42,943 nucleotides of DNA from Chloroflexota bacterium (GTDB lineage: Bacteria; Chloroflexota; Ktedonobacteria; Ktedonobacterales; Ktedonobacteraceae). The DNA lies in the NCBI GenBank assembly GCA_902810755.1, contig CADDYT010000045.1, positions 1 to 42,943 of the forward strand. The letters run 5' to 3'. The notes under the pieces were generated by a model. That model had not been told where the DNA came from. It saw only the letters and a list, made by a program, of their open reading frames with translations, and made no database searches. Each line of letters starts with the position of its first letter. The stretch's first letter is position 1. The position numbers were made by a program, and so were the translations under genes. Shown here piece after piece: positions 23,875-33,074 of the stretch.

Positions 23875-24972
23875 TCAGAAAGGCTCGTTGAATATTTGTT
23901 CATATCCTATTATATCACGTTGCTCATTGGTACGACGAGGAAATAGAGGGTACCATTGTCCTATAGGATGTGTAGGTGGCAAATTTGGATCTCCCCACCA
24001 CAACACTAAAGGGCAATTATTAGCGATATTCTGGTATGTCACAAAGAGTGTACCAAAACCTAAAGAGATCAACTTCATAAAGCCGAGTGGACGTATTGAC
24101 GGAGCCGGATTTCTGCTTGCTTTTACCAGCTGGATACCTTTCTTCAGAAATGCCTGTTCAACTACTCTCCTAGCTTCAGAAGAAGAGAAAAGCCTTTCCT
24201 GAACAGGAGCTATACTGCGAAAGATATCAGCAAACCACCCTCGTTGAGTCAGAGCCGCCTCTAATTCTGAGACATAAGAGTCAACGTAGGGATCATGTAA
24301 ATTCTCGGGCCAGAGCATTTCGATGCTGCTACCTGGACGACGAGTGTTATCTAGCATCAAAGTGGTTTCTCTGTAGACTTTTATTCCTTTGGTCTGAGCC
24401 GCGTTAAGTATGTACTTTCTTGCATATTCTATTCCCTCTATATGCCTTGCTATAGTATAGACCCAGAGGGTGCAGCCTGGATACGGGCAGGTAGATAGCC
24501 AGCCAGTAGTATCTATGCCGTCGGTGAGGTCATAACGAATTTTGCTGCCTGTGTAAATACTATCATCCAGGTAAATATAGATTTTTACTTCGTGAGTGCC
24601 GATAGCAGAAAGAGGGTAGCCATAATCTTCACGCAGAATCTCATCGGCCAGATCTACCATTATACTCTGACTACTTCCACGTTTCTGGATATTGAGGAAG
24701 GAGATGTAAGGTAACAGCTGCTTTGGGTCATTATTTCGTACAATTTTCTCTTTGAGAAAAGCCCGTATGCATTCCTTCACACGTGATCTGGAAAAGTAAA
24801 GCCGCTTCATGATTGCATCCATCTCGGCGAGAATAACATGCTGATCATTGAAGTCAAACTGGTTGAGCCATCTTTCCACATGAGCAGGCGTAATTGGCGC
24901 GATCTCTCCTTTACGGTAATCAGAGATTGTATTGGCCAGAGACTGAAGCAACATTGTGCGCGTGGTATCCAA
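23875..24972 (-). CDS. PRTase-like (PRTase-CE type) conflict-system protein
   Basis: The 365-residue protein has a helical N-terminal region (residues 1-110). A phosphoribosyltransferase-like core follows, with the PRPP-loop motif IYLDDSIYTGSK (Asp136-Asp137). Later landmarks are an SIEMLWPEN segment near residue 220 and helices to the end. The acidic pair followed by a small-residue turn matches type I PRTases, and the overall layout recalls PRTase-CE proteins predicted in prokaryotic conflict systems. It is the first gene of the unit, followed by the NADAR gene. The start is TTG with AAGGAGG about 5 bases upstream; ATG at 24954 is possible but badly spaced. Sampled 60-base lines are 40-47% GC against about 57% or more in flanking genes. 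Assignment is by motif only. Confidence 0.62.
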   Translation of the reverse strand: MDTTRTMLLQSLANTISDYRKGEIAPITPAHVERWLNQFDFNDQHVILAEMDAIMKRLYFSRSRVKECIRAFLKEKIVRNNDPKQLLPYISFLNIQKRGSSQSIMVDLADEILREDYGYPLSAIGTHEVKIYIYLDDSIYTGSKIRYDLTDGIDTTGWLSTCPYPGCTLWVYTIARHIEGIEYARKYILNAAQTKGIKVYRETTLMLDNTRRPGSSIEMLWPENLHDPYVDSYVSELEAALTQRGWFADIFRSIAPVQERLFSSSEARRVVEQAFLKKGIQLVKASRNPAPSIRPLGFMKLISLGFGTLFVTYQNIANNCPLVLWWGDPNLPPTHPIGQWYPLFPRRTNEQRDIIGYEQIFNEPF

Positions 24973-25073
24973 CCCCCCCTCCTTCGATGATTATTCCCCT
25001 GTAGATGGTTGTGCTTATTATCAGCTAAATTCCGAAGATAAACAATGGAATAGGAAAGAAGCATCAAAAGCTT

Positions 25074-25104
25074 TTGCTCAACAAGGCGAAATCCGTGTTA
25101 TAAT
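25074..25104 (+). promoter_or_regulatory. Candidate promoter for the Rad50-like/nurA operon
   Basis: A perfect TATAAT (25099-25104) is preceded by TTGCTC (25074-25079) with a 19-base spacer. It sits 129 bases before the Rad50-like start in an otherwise gene-free gap. The spacer is slightly long. Confidence 0.45.
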
Positions 25105-25232
25105 GCCCCTGGATTGTATCCTGATCGCTGCCCGTTTCCGCTTTTGCATGGGAGAAGGAGAATAGAGAGGGAAGCGGGAGTCACCTATTTCGTGGATGTT
25201 CTGTCTGTGTTTGTTGGGAAGGCTATACAACT

Positions 25233-28200
25233 ATGCTCATTACACGGGTTGAGTTGGAGAATATCAAGAGCTATCGCCGACTTGAAATTGATTTCCGGCG
25301 CGGGGCGACGGCCATTAGCGGCCCGAATGGGGCGGGCAAAACGACCATTCTGGAAGCGATTGGCTTTGCCCTCTTCGATTATTTGCCCTATAACCAGGGC
25401 CAGTTTGTGCGTGAGGGGGAGAAGTACGGGCGCGTCGTCGTCCACCTGATCGGCGGTGATGATCGCAGGTACGAGGTTGAGCGGCGCTGCGGGGCTGGTT
25501 CGCGCTGGTTTATCTACGATTGTGAGGCCGATTACAAGGTTGAGCAGAGTACGGATGTCCTGGATAAGCTGCATGATCTGTTTGGCATTGAGCGCGAACG
25601 CTCGCTGAGCGCGCTCTTTCGCGACGCGCTGGGCGTGCCGCAGGGTTCTTTCACTGCTATCTTCCTGGAAACGGCCAGCAAGCGCAAACAGACCTTTGAC
25701 ACCCTGCTGCAAATCGAAGACTATAAGACGGCTGCCGATTATCTGCTGGAGGCGCAGAAAGAATATAAAGAGCAGGCGACTGCACAGCAGAACGAGATCC
25801 AGCGTCTTGAATACGAGACGCGCGACCTGGAGACGTGGCGGCAGGCATTGCGGGAGGCGCGCGAGCGTGACCGGCGCAAGAAAGAAGAGAATGAGCAATG
25901 CACGCGGGACCTGGATGCGTACCGCGCGCGCTTCGCGGTGTTGCAACGGCTTCAGGAGGAATGCCGATTGGCCGAGCAACGCTATGAGCGAAGCAAGACG
26001 ATCGCAGACAGAGATCAACAACTCTTACAGGCGGAGGAGCAAGGTGTGCGGATGGCTCGCGAGGCGCAACAGGCCGTGACAACTCATGGAGAGGCACACT
26101 CCCGCTATTTGCAGGCCGAGGAGGCGCTTGAGGGGCTGCGCCGGGAGGAGCGAAAACGCAATGCGCTACGCCAGCGACAGGGTGATTTGAGGGGGCAACT
26201 GGCGGCCATCGGCGCGAATAGCAAGAATCTGCTGGGGCGTTTAGGTGAGGTCGCCGCCGCCCGGCAGCGTGTGGTGGAACTGTTGCCCCTCTACGAAGAG
26301 CAGACGGAGCTTGAGAAGCAGCGCGACGAGCTGGGCGGCAGAGTGACGCGCTATGAAACGTTGCAGGTCGAATACAAACGGCTCAAGCAGCAGCACACAC
26401 GCTACCAGCAACAGCAGGAGACGCTTGAGCAGCGCATTCGCGAGATCGAGCCGCTGGCCCCGCTGGCGGCGCTGCTGGCCGAACGCAACGAGCGGCTGAC
26501 GCAATTGCGCGTGCAGCAGAGCGAGCGCAGCAGCACGTTTCGCCAGCTCAATGAGAAACGCGAGCGGCTGCGCGTGCTGCTGGCCGAGCGGGAGCAGGTC
26601 GCGGCCAACCTGCGCAAGGCGGAGAACACTGTCGCCGTCATCGAGGAGCATCGCGCGGAGGCCGAGGAGATGCCGGAACTGCAAGCGCAATATGAGCAGC
26701 TTTCCATGCAGCAGCACCGGCTGGAAGGCAACATCAGCGGCTATATCAAATCGCGGGCGCAGTCGGCGGGTGGCCAGTGTCCGCTTTTGCAGGAAACCTG
26801 TTTGAATATCCGGCGGCATGGCATCGCCAGCCTGGAATCCTACTTCGATAGCCTGCTTTCCGACGAACACACGCAGCTGGCCACCGTGCGCGAGCAGCGT
26901 GAGGCGATCAGCGAGCGTATGAGGCAGATGAAGAAGTATGCCGAGGCGTTGAATAAGCTGGGGCAATACATTGAGAGGCGCGACAACTATGCCGAGCATT
27001 TGCAGCGCGTGGCCATTGAGATTGCGCGGCTGGAACGCGAGGTTGAGGATCTGACGCGGCAGATGGAGGTATTGAAACAACTCGATCAGCAGATGGCGCA
27101 GGCAGAGGCAGAGTATCACGAGAGCAGGAAAGCCGATGAACAGGTGCGCGAACTGCTGGGGCTGCGCAAACAGGTGCAACAACTGGCGGAACAGATGCAG
27201 CAATGTCTCGCTGATATGGCCGAGCGCCGTCAGGAGGGAGAGCAACTGAAGGGCAGTCGCGAGGAGAAGACACAGGTCGAACAGGCCCTGCTGGCCCTCA
27301 ATGACCCGCGCTCTCAGTTGAAGGCGCAGCAGGAAATCATCAAGCAGGAGGGCAATTTCCAGAAGCAACTGGCGATGGAGCAAGAGCGACAGCAGGAAGT
27401 CGAGCGACAACTGGCGGCCATCGAGCGACAACTGGAGAGCTACGCACGCCTCGACGAGCAGATTGCGGAGCAGGAGATCATCCGCCAGCAGAGCCAGGAA
27501 GGCCACAGAATTTACCTGCAAAATGAGCAGCTTGCCGCCCTTTTGTCCGAACGCGAGGAGGTGTATGCCGCCGCTTTGCAGAAGGCCAGGGCGTCAGAGC
27601 AAACCCTGCTGGCAGCGCAGCAGGCATGGGAAGAGGCGAAGGCCGTTTTCAATCAGCAGGAGCTTGATGAGGTCGAAGCGCACATCGATGCCCTGCAAAG
27701 CCGTCTCTCAGCACTGGCAGGGGAGATCAGCCGCCTGCAGGACGACATGAACGGGCTAGAGCAGCAAATTACCCGCGCCGAGGCGTTGCTACTGGAACTG
27801 GAGGCGGCGCGCAAAGAGAAACAGACGCTGGAAGAATTGCAGGTGATGATGGAGCAGTTCCGCAGGCTGATCAAAGAGGCCGCGCCGCACGTGCTGAAGG
27901 CCATGCTGGCCGATATCTCAGCCGAGGCCAACCGCATCTTTGGCGAGATCATGGGCGACCGCAGCGCGCAGCTTTCGTGGCAGAACGATTACGAGATCAT
28001 CCTGCGCCGCCAGGGGGTGAACCGCACCTTCGCGCAGTTGAGCGGGGGCGAGCAGATGAGCGCGGCGCTGGCCGTGCGCCTGGCCCTGCTCAAAAAGCTC
28101 TCCACGCTCAACCTCGCCTTCTTTGACGAGCCAACGCAGAACATGGACGAACTGCGCCGCATGAACCTCGCCGAACAGATCCGCCGCGTGCGCGGCTTCG

Positions 28201-28343
28201 ACCAACTGATCGTCATCAGCCACGACGATACCTTTGAGCAGGGGCTGGATAGCCTGATTCGCCTGCACAAGGTGAGCGGGGAGACGCGGCTGGTATCTGA
28301 AGAGGAGATGGCCGGGGAAAGGGAGCGCGTGCATGCTTCATAA
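25233..28343 (+). CDS. Rad50/SbcC-like SMC-family ATPase
   Basis: The 1036-residue protein has split ABC ATPase halves joined by long coiled coils, as in Rad50/SbcC. Walker A is GPNGAGKTT (Lys36), the signature is LSGGEQ (Ser937), and Walker B ends FFDEP (Asp965, Glu966). The coiled coil is rich in Gln, Glu and Arg. At its midpoint is Cys516-P-x5-Cys523, in place of the usual CxxC zinc hook. It works on DNA ends, probably with the NurA nuclease, whose gene overlaps its end by 11 bases. No sbcD/mre11 or herA gene is in the window. GGAAGG lies about 10 bases before the ATG. Confidence 0.92.
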   Translation: MLITRVELENIKSYRRLEIDFRRGATAISGPNGAGKTTILEAIGFALFDYLPYNQGQFVREGEKYGRVVVHLIGGDDRRYEVERRCGAGSRWFIYDCEADYKVEQSTDVLDKLHDLFGIERERSLSALFRDALGVPQGSFTAIFLETASKRKQTFDTLLQIEDYKTAADYLLEAQKEYKEQATAQQNEIQRLEYETRDLETWRQALREARERDRRKKEENEQCTRDLDAYRARFAVLQRLQEECRLAEQRYERSKTIADRDQQLLQAEEQGVRMAREAQQAVTTHGEAHSRYLQAEEALEGLRREERKRNALRQRQGDLRGQLAAIGANSKNLLGRLGEVAAARQRVVELLPLYEEQTELEKQRDELGGRVTRYETLQVEYKRLKQQHTRYQQQQETLEQRIREIEPLAPLAALLAERNERLTQLRVQQSERSSTFRQLNEKRERLRVLLAEREQVAANLRKAENTVAVIEEHRAEAEEMPELQAQYEQLSMQQHRLEGNISGYIKSRAQSAGGQCPLLQETCLNIRRHGIASLESYFDSLLSDEHTQLATVREQREAISERMRQMKKYAEALNKLGQYIERRDNYAEHLQRVAIEIARLEREVEDLTRQMEVLKQLDQQMAQAEAEYHESRKADEQVRELLGLRKQVQQLAEQMQQCLADMAERRQEGEQLKGSREEKTQVEQALLALNDPRSQLKAQQEIIKQEGNFQKQLAMEQERQQEVERQLAAIERQLESYARLDEQIAEQEIIRQQSQEGHRIYLQNEQLAALLSEREEVYAAALQKARASEQTLLAAQQAWEEAKAVFNQQELDEVEAHIDALQSRLSALAGEISRLQDDMNGLEQQITRAEALLLELEAARKEKQTLEELQVMMEQFRRLIKEAAPHVLKAMLADISAEANRIFGEIMGDRSAQLSWQNDYEIILRRQGVNRTFAQLSGGEQMSAALAVRLALLKKLSTLNLAFFDEPTQNMDELRRMNLAEQIRRVRGFDQLIVISHDDTFEQGLDSLIRLHKVSGETRLVSEEEMAGERERVHAS

Positions 28344-29601
28344 AGAAAAATTGCTGGCGGCCCTGCATCAGAAACGCGGGCAGTTCGCGCTCTACGACGG
28401 CTCGTACAGCGACCAGTTGCAGGTATATCGCCACGCGCTGGAGACGTTGCACCGCCACTATGTCTCAAGCAGGCAACTGGAAAACGATTTGCCGCCGCCG
28501 GAGCAGTCCGTCCCGGCGGGGGCGCGACCGAGCATTGAGTTTGATCGCTGGCTGGTACAGGCCGGGCAATATGGCTATTCCGGCCCTATCGTCCCCTTCG
28601 GGCGCGAGTTTGCCAACCACGAGCAGGCGCGGCGCTGGGCCGAATGCATCGAGGGCATCACCACGCTGGCGGTGGATGGCAGCCAGCTCCAACCCTGGCG
28701 CGACGCCTCTATCCCCGTCGCGCTCATCCAGGTCGGCCTCTTCGCCAACCCGCACAGCCGCAGCCATCCCTACACAAAGGATGTGCGTATCGAAGTTCTC
28801 TCGCCCGACGAAATCATGGAAGAGTCTCGCATCGAGCGGTCCGACCCTGACAGCTACCCCTATTCCGAGATGCAGGTGACGCTGCGCCGCTACTGTCTGG
28901 AAGTGGAGACGATTCGCAGCCAGATGGAGCAACTTGCGCGCGCGCGCCGCTCTGGCGACCCTGCGCACAGCCCCGTCGTCTTCTTCGACGGCTCGCTCGT
29001 CGTCTCCTTCGCTCTTACCATGCCCAGCCCGTACCGCGAACGCTATATCTCGTCCGCCGTCTCGCTGCTGCAAGCATCGGAGGAACTGCGCGTCCCCCTC
29101 ATCGGCTATATCGCCACCAGCTACGCGCGTGACATCATCACCATGTTGCGCCGCCTCGACGACCAGCGGGAGCGGCCCGTCCTGCGCGACACCAAACGCA
29201 TCCACGACGCCCTGCTCTGGCAGGGCCGCCTGCGCTGGGGAGACCGCACGCCCGCCATGATCTGCGCGCGCGGCGACGTGCTGGCCGGCTACGGCTCCTA
29301 CCGCGAAAGCGTCGCCTTCTGCTACCTGCAAACCACCGCGTCCCACCCCCCGGCCCGCCTGGAGTTCCCGCGCTGGATGATCGATGATGGCCTGCTCGAA
29401 CCGGTGGTGGACGTGGTGCGCGCCGAAGTCATCGCCGGCGCGCAGGGCTACCCCTACGCCATCGAAACTGCCGACGCCGTCGCCGTCATCACCTTGCAGG
29501 ACCGCGCCGAGTTCTACGCCCGCTTCCAGGAGTTCGTCGAACGCCAGGGCATGAAATTTACCTTCTCTACCAAAGCATTAAGCAAGAGCAGGAGAAGGTA
29601 A
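28333..29601 (+). CDS. nurA: NurA domain nuclease
   Basis: The 422-residue protein carries the NurA fold, an RNase H-like 5' nuclease known from archaeal end resection with HerA, Mre11 and Rad50. The two metal-binding acidic motifs are AVDGSQ (Asp115) and FFDGSL (Asp219). A conserved C-terminal part (PYAIETADAVAVIT, near residue 375) follows. Its start lies inside the 3' end of the Rad50-like gene, so translation is coupled. The pairing implies that the ATPase feeds DNA ends to NurA. No HerA translocase gene is seen here. Confidence 0.88.
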   Translation: MLHKEKLLAALHQKRGQFALYDGSYSDQLQVYRHALETLHRHYVSSRQLENDLPPPEQSVPAGARPSIEFDRWLVQAGQYGYSGPIVPFGREFANHEQARRWAECIEGITTLAVDGSQLQPWRDASIPVALIQVGLFANPHSRSHPYTKDVRIEVLSPDEIMEESRIERSDPDSYPYSEMQVTLRRYCLEVETIRSQMEQLARARRSGDPAHSPVVFFDGSLVVSFALTMPSPYRERYISSAVSLLQASEELRVPLIGYIATSYARDIITMLRRLDDQRERPVLRDTKRIHDALLWQGRLRWGDRTPAMICARGDVLAGYGSYRESVAFCYLQTTASHPPARLEFPRWMIDDGLLEPVVDVVRAEVIAGAQGYPYAIETADAVAVITLQDRAEFYARFQEFVERQGMKFTFSTKALSKSRRR

Positions 29602-29810
29602 TCAGCCCGTCAGAAATCCGCCTGTAGAACACTCGACAGGCGCGTTTCCGGTATGTTACACTCCATACAGAAGATGTTTATGGAGGGCGTCCCTGTATAT
29701 GCCTGCTAGTCAGGATAATTGCAAACGCCCGACGAAGTACAGAAGCTTCTGCTCTCTATCGCTAGAGAGTAGAGATAGTCACACTTTTGTTTTTACCTGG
29801 AAAAAAGGAT

Positions 29811-30458
29811 ATGTCTCGTTCAACGAATACAACGTTCACCTGCCCATGTGGAGAGGTGTTTAGCAGTCAGATTTACGAGTATGTCAACGTGGCGCAGGAC
29901 CCGCAGTTGCAGTATACGGTGCTGGCGGGGCTGCTGAATGTGGCAACGTGTCCAAAGTGCGGGCGGCGCGTTGCCGTCTCGCGCCCGTTTATCTATTCTG
30001 ACCCGATACATAAGCTACTGGCCTATGTGCATCCGAGGAATGACGTGCCGGAGGAGGCGCGGCTGCTCATTCTGGAAAAATTGCAATCGACCTACGACCA
30101 TATTATCAGCGGCTCGGATGGCAATGAGCAGACCCCGCTGATCGCACCCGATGATCTGGCCGGGCGCGGCTCGCGCGGAGGCGATTTGCCGCCGCTGCAG
30201 GTCATCTTCGGGCTTGACCAGCTCAGCGAGCTGATTAGCGGCGTGTTGAGCCAGGAGGAGCGGCTGGGACGGCTGGCGCTGAACACGCAGAGCCACGACG
30301 AGGCCGAACGCAGCCAGTTGCTGACCATCGCGCGCAAGCTGGCCTCAGAGATGCAGTGCCAGGTCGAGGTGGAAGAACTGCCGGACGAATATACCGTCTG
30401 GCTCTATGGCTCGCGCCGCCAGATCGGCGCGCTCATGCGCGAACTGGCACACCGCTAA
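29811..30458 (+). CDS. CpXC domain protein
   Basis: The 215-residue product begins with a zinc-ribbon-like CpXC domain. FTCPCGEVF near residue 10 and ATCPKCGRRV near 45 supply four cysteines, and the RPFIYSDPIHKLLAYVHP segment follows, which is typical for the family. The C-terminal half is helical and ends in an alpha/beta stretch. The function of CpXC proteins is unknown. The frame is open from TTG 29787, but ATG 29811 is closer to the family start and follows AAAAGG. It is first in a three-gene series with moaB and the WD40 gene. The 209 bases before it, back to nurA, hold nothing recognised. Confidence 0.82.
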   Translation: MSRSTNTTFTCPCGEVFSSQIYEYVNVAQDPQLQYTVLAGLLNVATCPKCGRRVAVSRPFIYSDPIHKLLAYVHPRNDVPEEARLLILEKLQSTYDHIISGSDGNEQTPLIAPDDLAGRGSRGGDLPPLQVIFGLDQLSELISGVLSQEERLGRLALNTQSHDEAERSQLLTIARKLASEMQCQVEVEELPDEYTVWLYGSRRQIGALMRELAHR

Positions 30459-30509
30459 TTATGAAGCATGACATATCCAGTTCGTTGCGAAGAGCAGAAG
30501 GGACGGCAT

Positions 30510-30998
30510 ATGATTACTGTTGGCGTACTCACGATCAGCGATAGTGGAGCGGTCGGCGCGCGGGTGGATACGAGCGGGGAAAACATCCGCACGCTGGTGG
30601 AGCAGCATTTGCCGGGGGCCGTTATCAGCGCGGGGGCGATTATCCCCGATGAGCGCGAGCAGATCGAGGCGACGCTGCGTGAGTGGAGCGATGAGAAGGG
30701 TCTGGGCCTCATCCTCACCACCGGCGGGACGGGTATGGCCCCTCGCGATGTGACGCCAGAAGCGACGAAAGCGGTACTTGAGCGTGAAGCGCCAGGCATT
30801 GCCGAGGCCATGCGCGCCGCCAGCCTGCAACATACCCCCTTTGGCATGCTCTCGCGCGGGGTGGCAGGCACGCGCGGACGCACGCTCATCATCAACCTGC
30901 CGGGCAGCCCGAAAGCCGTTAAAGAATGTATGGAGGTCATCCTGCCCGTGCTGCCGCATGCCATCAATCTCCTCACCGAAGGGCCAAAGGAACACTGA
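30510..30998 (+). CDS. moaB: MoaB/Mog family molybdenum cofactor protein
   Basis: The 162-residue protein is a compact MoaB/Mog enzyme, which adenylates molybdopterin before molybdenum insertion. Landmarks are [10 protein letters not shown] at the start, the [20 protein letters not shown] nucleotide/MPT loop, and INLPGSPKA. Size matches single-domain MoaB/Mog. ATG at 30510 is chosen because AAGGGA lies 7 bases upstream; an open frame begins 14 codons earlier without a good SD. No other molybdopterin genes are in the window. The WD40 gene starts 3 bases after its stop. Confidence 0.92.
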   Translation: MITVGVLTISDSGAVGARVDTSGENIRTLVEQHLPGAVISAGAIIPDEREQIEATLREWSDEKGLGLILTTGGTGMAPRDVTPEATKAVLEREAPGIAEAMRAASLQHTPFGMLSRGVAGTRGRTLIINLPGSPKAVKECMEVILPVLPHAINLLTEGPKEH

Positions 30999-31001
30999 GT
31001 T

Positions 31002-31916
31002 ATGTCCTCGCCCTCTCCGGCTACTTCAGGCAAGACCTTGCTCGTCTATCACGGGCATAGCGATAAGGTCTTCTCCGTCCGCTGGTCGCCTGATGGTCGC
31101 TATCTTGCCTCTGCCGGGCGTGATGCCAGTGTCCATGTCTGGGAGGCCGATAGCGGGCAATCAGCTCTGGTCTATCGCGCGCATACGCATTGCGTCCTCT
31201 GCGCAGCGTGGTCGCCCGCCGGGCTGCTGCTGGCTTCTGGCGATACGAGCGGAGCCATTCACGTCTGGGAGGCGCGAACCGGGCAGACGCTGACCGTCTA
31301 TTCCGGCCACCGGCGTTTTGCGCGCAGTCTCGCCTGGTCGCCCGATGGCCGTTTGCTCGCTTCCGGCGGCGACTACGGCGATAGCACGGTGCAGGTGTGG
31401 GAGGCGCTCAGTGGTACCTGTCTCGCCAGCCATGCTGATCAGTACCGCATCTTCGCCGTTGGCTGGTCACCGGATGGGCAGCGCATCGCCTCTGCCAGCT
31501 TCGATGGCACGGTCATGCTGCGGCAGGCACGGGCAGAGACAGCGGGTACAACTATCGGCGTCTATTCCGGCCACAACGCGCCCGTCTATGCCCTCGACTG
31601 GTCGCCGGATGGTCGCTGGCTCGCTTCCGGCGGTCAGGATGGCCGCGTCCTGCTCTGGGACACGACGACCCTGGAAACTATCCATATCTACGGAGAACAC
31701 AGACAGGCAGTCAAAACACTGGCATGGTCGCCGGATGGGCAGTATATCGCTTCTGGCGGCGATGATACAGACATTCAGGTTCGGCAGGCTGCGACGGGCC
31801 AATGCTGCTGCACGTACCGCGACCACACAGCCTGGGTGCGGACGCTGGCGTGGTCGCCGGATGGAGCATCGCTTGCCTCTGCCAGCGACAGCACTGTGCG
31901 TGTCTGGCAATTCTAA
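31002..31916 (+). CDS. WD40-repeat protein, seven-bladed propeller
   Basis: The 304-residue protein consists almost wholly of WD40 repeats. About seven blades can be counted, each with an SPDG turn, an LASGG/LASA strand and a terminal V-x-W or its equivalent (VHVWEA, VQVWEA, VLLWDT, VRVWQF). It has no signal peptide, membrane helix or kinase domain, unlike many bacterial WD40 proteins that are fused to kinases. It should act as a cytosolic scaffold. It is tightly linked to moaB, with AAAGGA in the moaB 3' end as its SD. Its partner is unknown. Confidence 0.9.
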   Translation: MSSPSPATSGKTLLVYHGHSDKVFSVRWSPDGRYLASAGRDASVHVWEADSGQSALVYRAHTHCVLCAAWSPAGLLLASGDTSGAIHVWEARTGQTLTVYSGHRRFARSLAWSPDGRLLASGGDYGDSTVQVWEALSGTCLASHADQYRIFAVGWSPDGQRIASASFDGTVMLRQARAETAGTTIGVYSGHNAPVYALDWSPDGRWLASGGQDGRVLLWDTTTLETIHIYGEHRQAVKTLAWSPDGQYIASGGDDTDIQVRQAATGQCCCTYRDHTAWVRTLAWSPDGASLASASDSTVRVWQF

Positions 31917-32065
31917 TATGCTGCTGCTTGACATTCTGGCATACAGGTATTACAACTAATGTGGGAATACGTGAGGCTCACCTCTATCTGCTTTCTCGCA
32001 TACCAATCAGGAGGTGTCCGCGCTCTACCCATTGCCATTAGAGAAGCTGTCATTGACATGGCTAT

Positions 32066-32080
32066 CCTGGCAGAGCCAGG
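32066..32080. promoter_or_regulatory. Inverted repeat upstream of sodA
   Basis: CCTGGC and GCCAGG flank a 3-base AGA centre, about 63 bases before the superoxide dismutase start and just after a TTGACA (32053-32058). It could be an operator over the promoter. No clear -10 box pairs with the TTGACA. Confidence 0.35.
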
Positions 32081-32142
32081 CACTGAGCGATACTGTGTGA
32101 ACACTCACAACACAAACAGACTATTTTCAAAGGAGAAAACGT

Positions 32143-32760
32143 ATGGCATTTGAACTCGAACCTCTACCTTACGCTTACAACGCGCTGGAACCCTACATCG
32201 ACGAAGAGACGATGCACCTGCACCATGACAAGCACGCGCAGGCATACGTCAACAACCTGAACGCGGCCATCCAGAACGCGCCCGAATTTGGCAGCATCGA
32301 TATCGAGGACCTGATGCGCCGCATCAACGATGTGCCGGAGAACATTCGCATCGCCGTGCGCAACAACGGTGGCGGCCATGCCAACCACTCGATGTTCTGG
32401 AAGATCATGACGCCCAACGGCGGCGGCAACCCGACCGGCCCCATTGCCGAGGCCATCAACCAGGCTTTCGGCTCCTTCGACGCCTTCAAGGCCGCCTTCA
32501 ACGATGCCGGCCTCAAACGCTTCGGCTCCGGCTGGACGTGGCTCGTGGCCGATCAGAACGGCAAACTCTCCGTCATCTCGACCGCCAACCAGGACAGCCC
32601 GTTGATGGATGGCCTCTATCCCATCATGGGCAACGATGTCTGGGAGCATGCCTACTACCTCAAGTATAAGAATATGCGCGGCGACTACCTCAACGCCTGG
32701 TGGAACGTGGTCAACTGGGATGAGATCAACCGCCGCTACCAGAAAGCTGTGGGCAAGTAG
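32143..32760 (+). CDS. sodA: Superoxide dismutase (Mn/Fe)
   Basis: The 205-residue enzyme converts superoxide to oxygen and hydrogen peroxide in the cytosol. The four metal ligands are His27 (LHHDKH), His82 (ANHSMFW), Asp165 and His169 (DVWEHAYYL). The GSGWTWLV and [17 protein letters not shown] segments are typical. The glycine-rich GGGH and NQDSPLM phrases are closer to Mn-type enzymes, but metal choice cannot be fixed by reading. AAAGGAG lies 9 bases before the ATG. A palindromic repeat that could terminate it follows the stop. Confidence 0.97.
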   Translation: MAFELEPLPYAYNALEPYIDEETMHLHHDKHAQAYVNNLNAAIQNAPEFGSIDIEDLMRRINDVPENIRIAVRNNGGGHANHSMFWKIMTPNGGGNPTGPIAEAINQAFGSFDAFKAAFNDAGLKRFGSGWTWLVADQNGKLSVISTANQDSPLMDGLYPIMGNDVWEHAYYLKYKNMRGDYLNAWWNVVNWDEINRRYQKAVGK

Positions 32761-32786
32761 GATTGTAACCTGTTGTGAACACTGAT

Positions 32787-32872
32787 CCTGTCGTGTCATG
32801 CAGTGAAGCATCTCTGCCGGGCCATGATGATCGCGTACCTGCCTCAGATGCTTCGCTGCATGACACGACAGG
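32787..32872. repeat. Palindromic repeat after sodA (TGTCATGCAG variant)
   Basis: Arms of 27 bases (32787-32813 and 32846-32872) are reverse complements apart from one pair that would be G-U in RNA. The shared parts TGTCATGC and GAAGCATCT tie it to the repeats at 13628 and 22793. It lies in the 314-base gap between sodA and panD, and the rest of that gap shows no gene. Confidence 0.85.
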
Positions 32873-33074
32873 GTTGGCTTTCGTCATTGCCTGTTCCCAT
32901 CCGAGCCTCTCCATCGTTTACTATGATAGAACCTGGAAGTGGACGAAAGGATAAAGTAGAGAGTTCCTCTCGTCGCTACAGGGGTTGAGCGGGGCAACGC
33001 GCTCCGCCAACCGCAAACAACGCACCTTTACAAACGGACAAGTGAATTGATAGGAATGGGAAGGAATTGCCACT

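Noticed and set aside
24956..25165. Short 69-codon frame upstream of the Rad50-like gene
   Set aside because: It lacks an SD, shows no family features and overlaps the candidate promoter.
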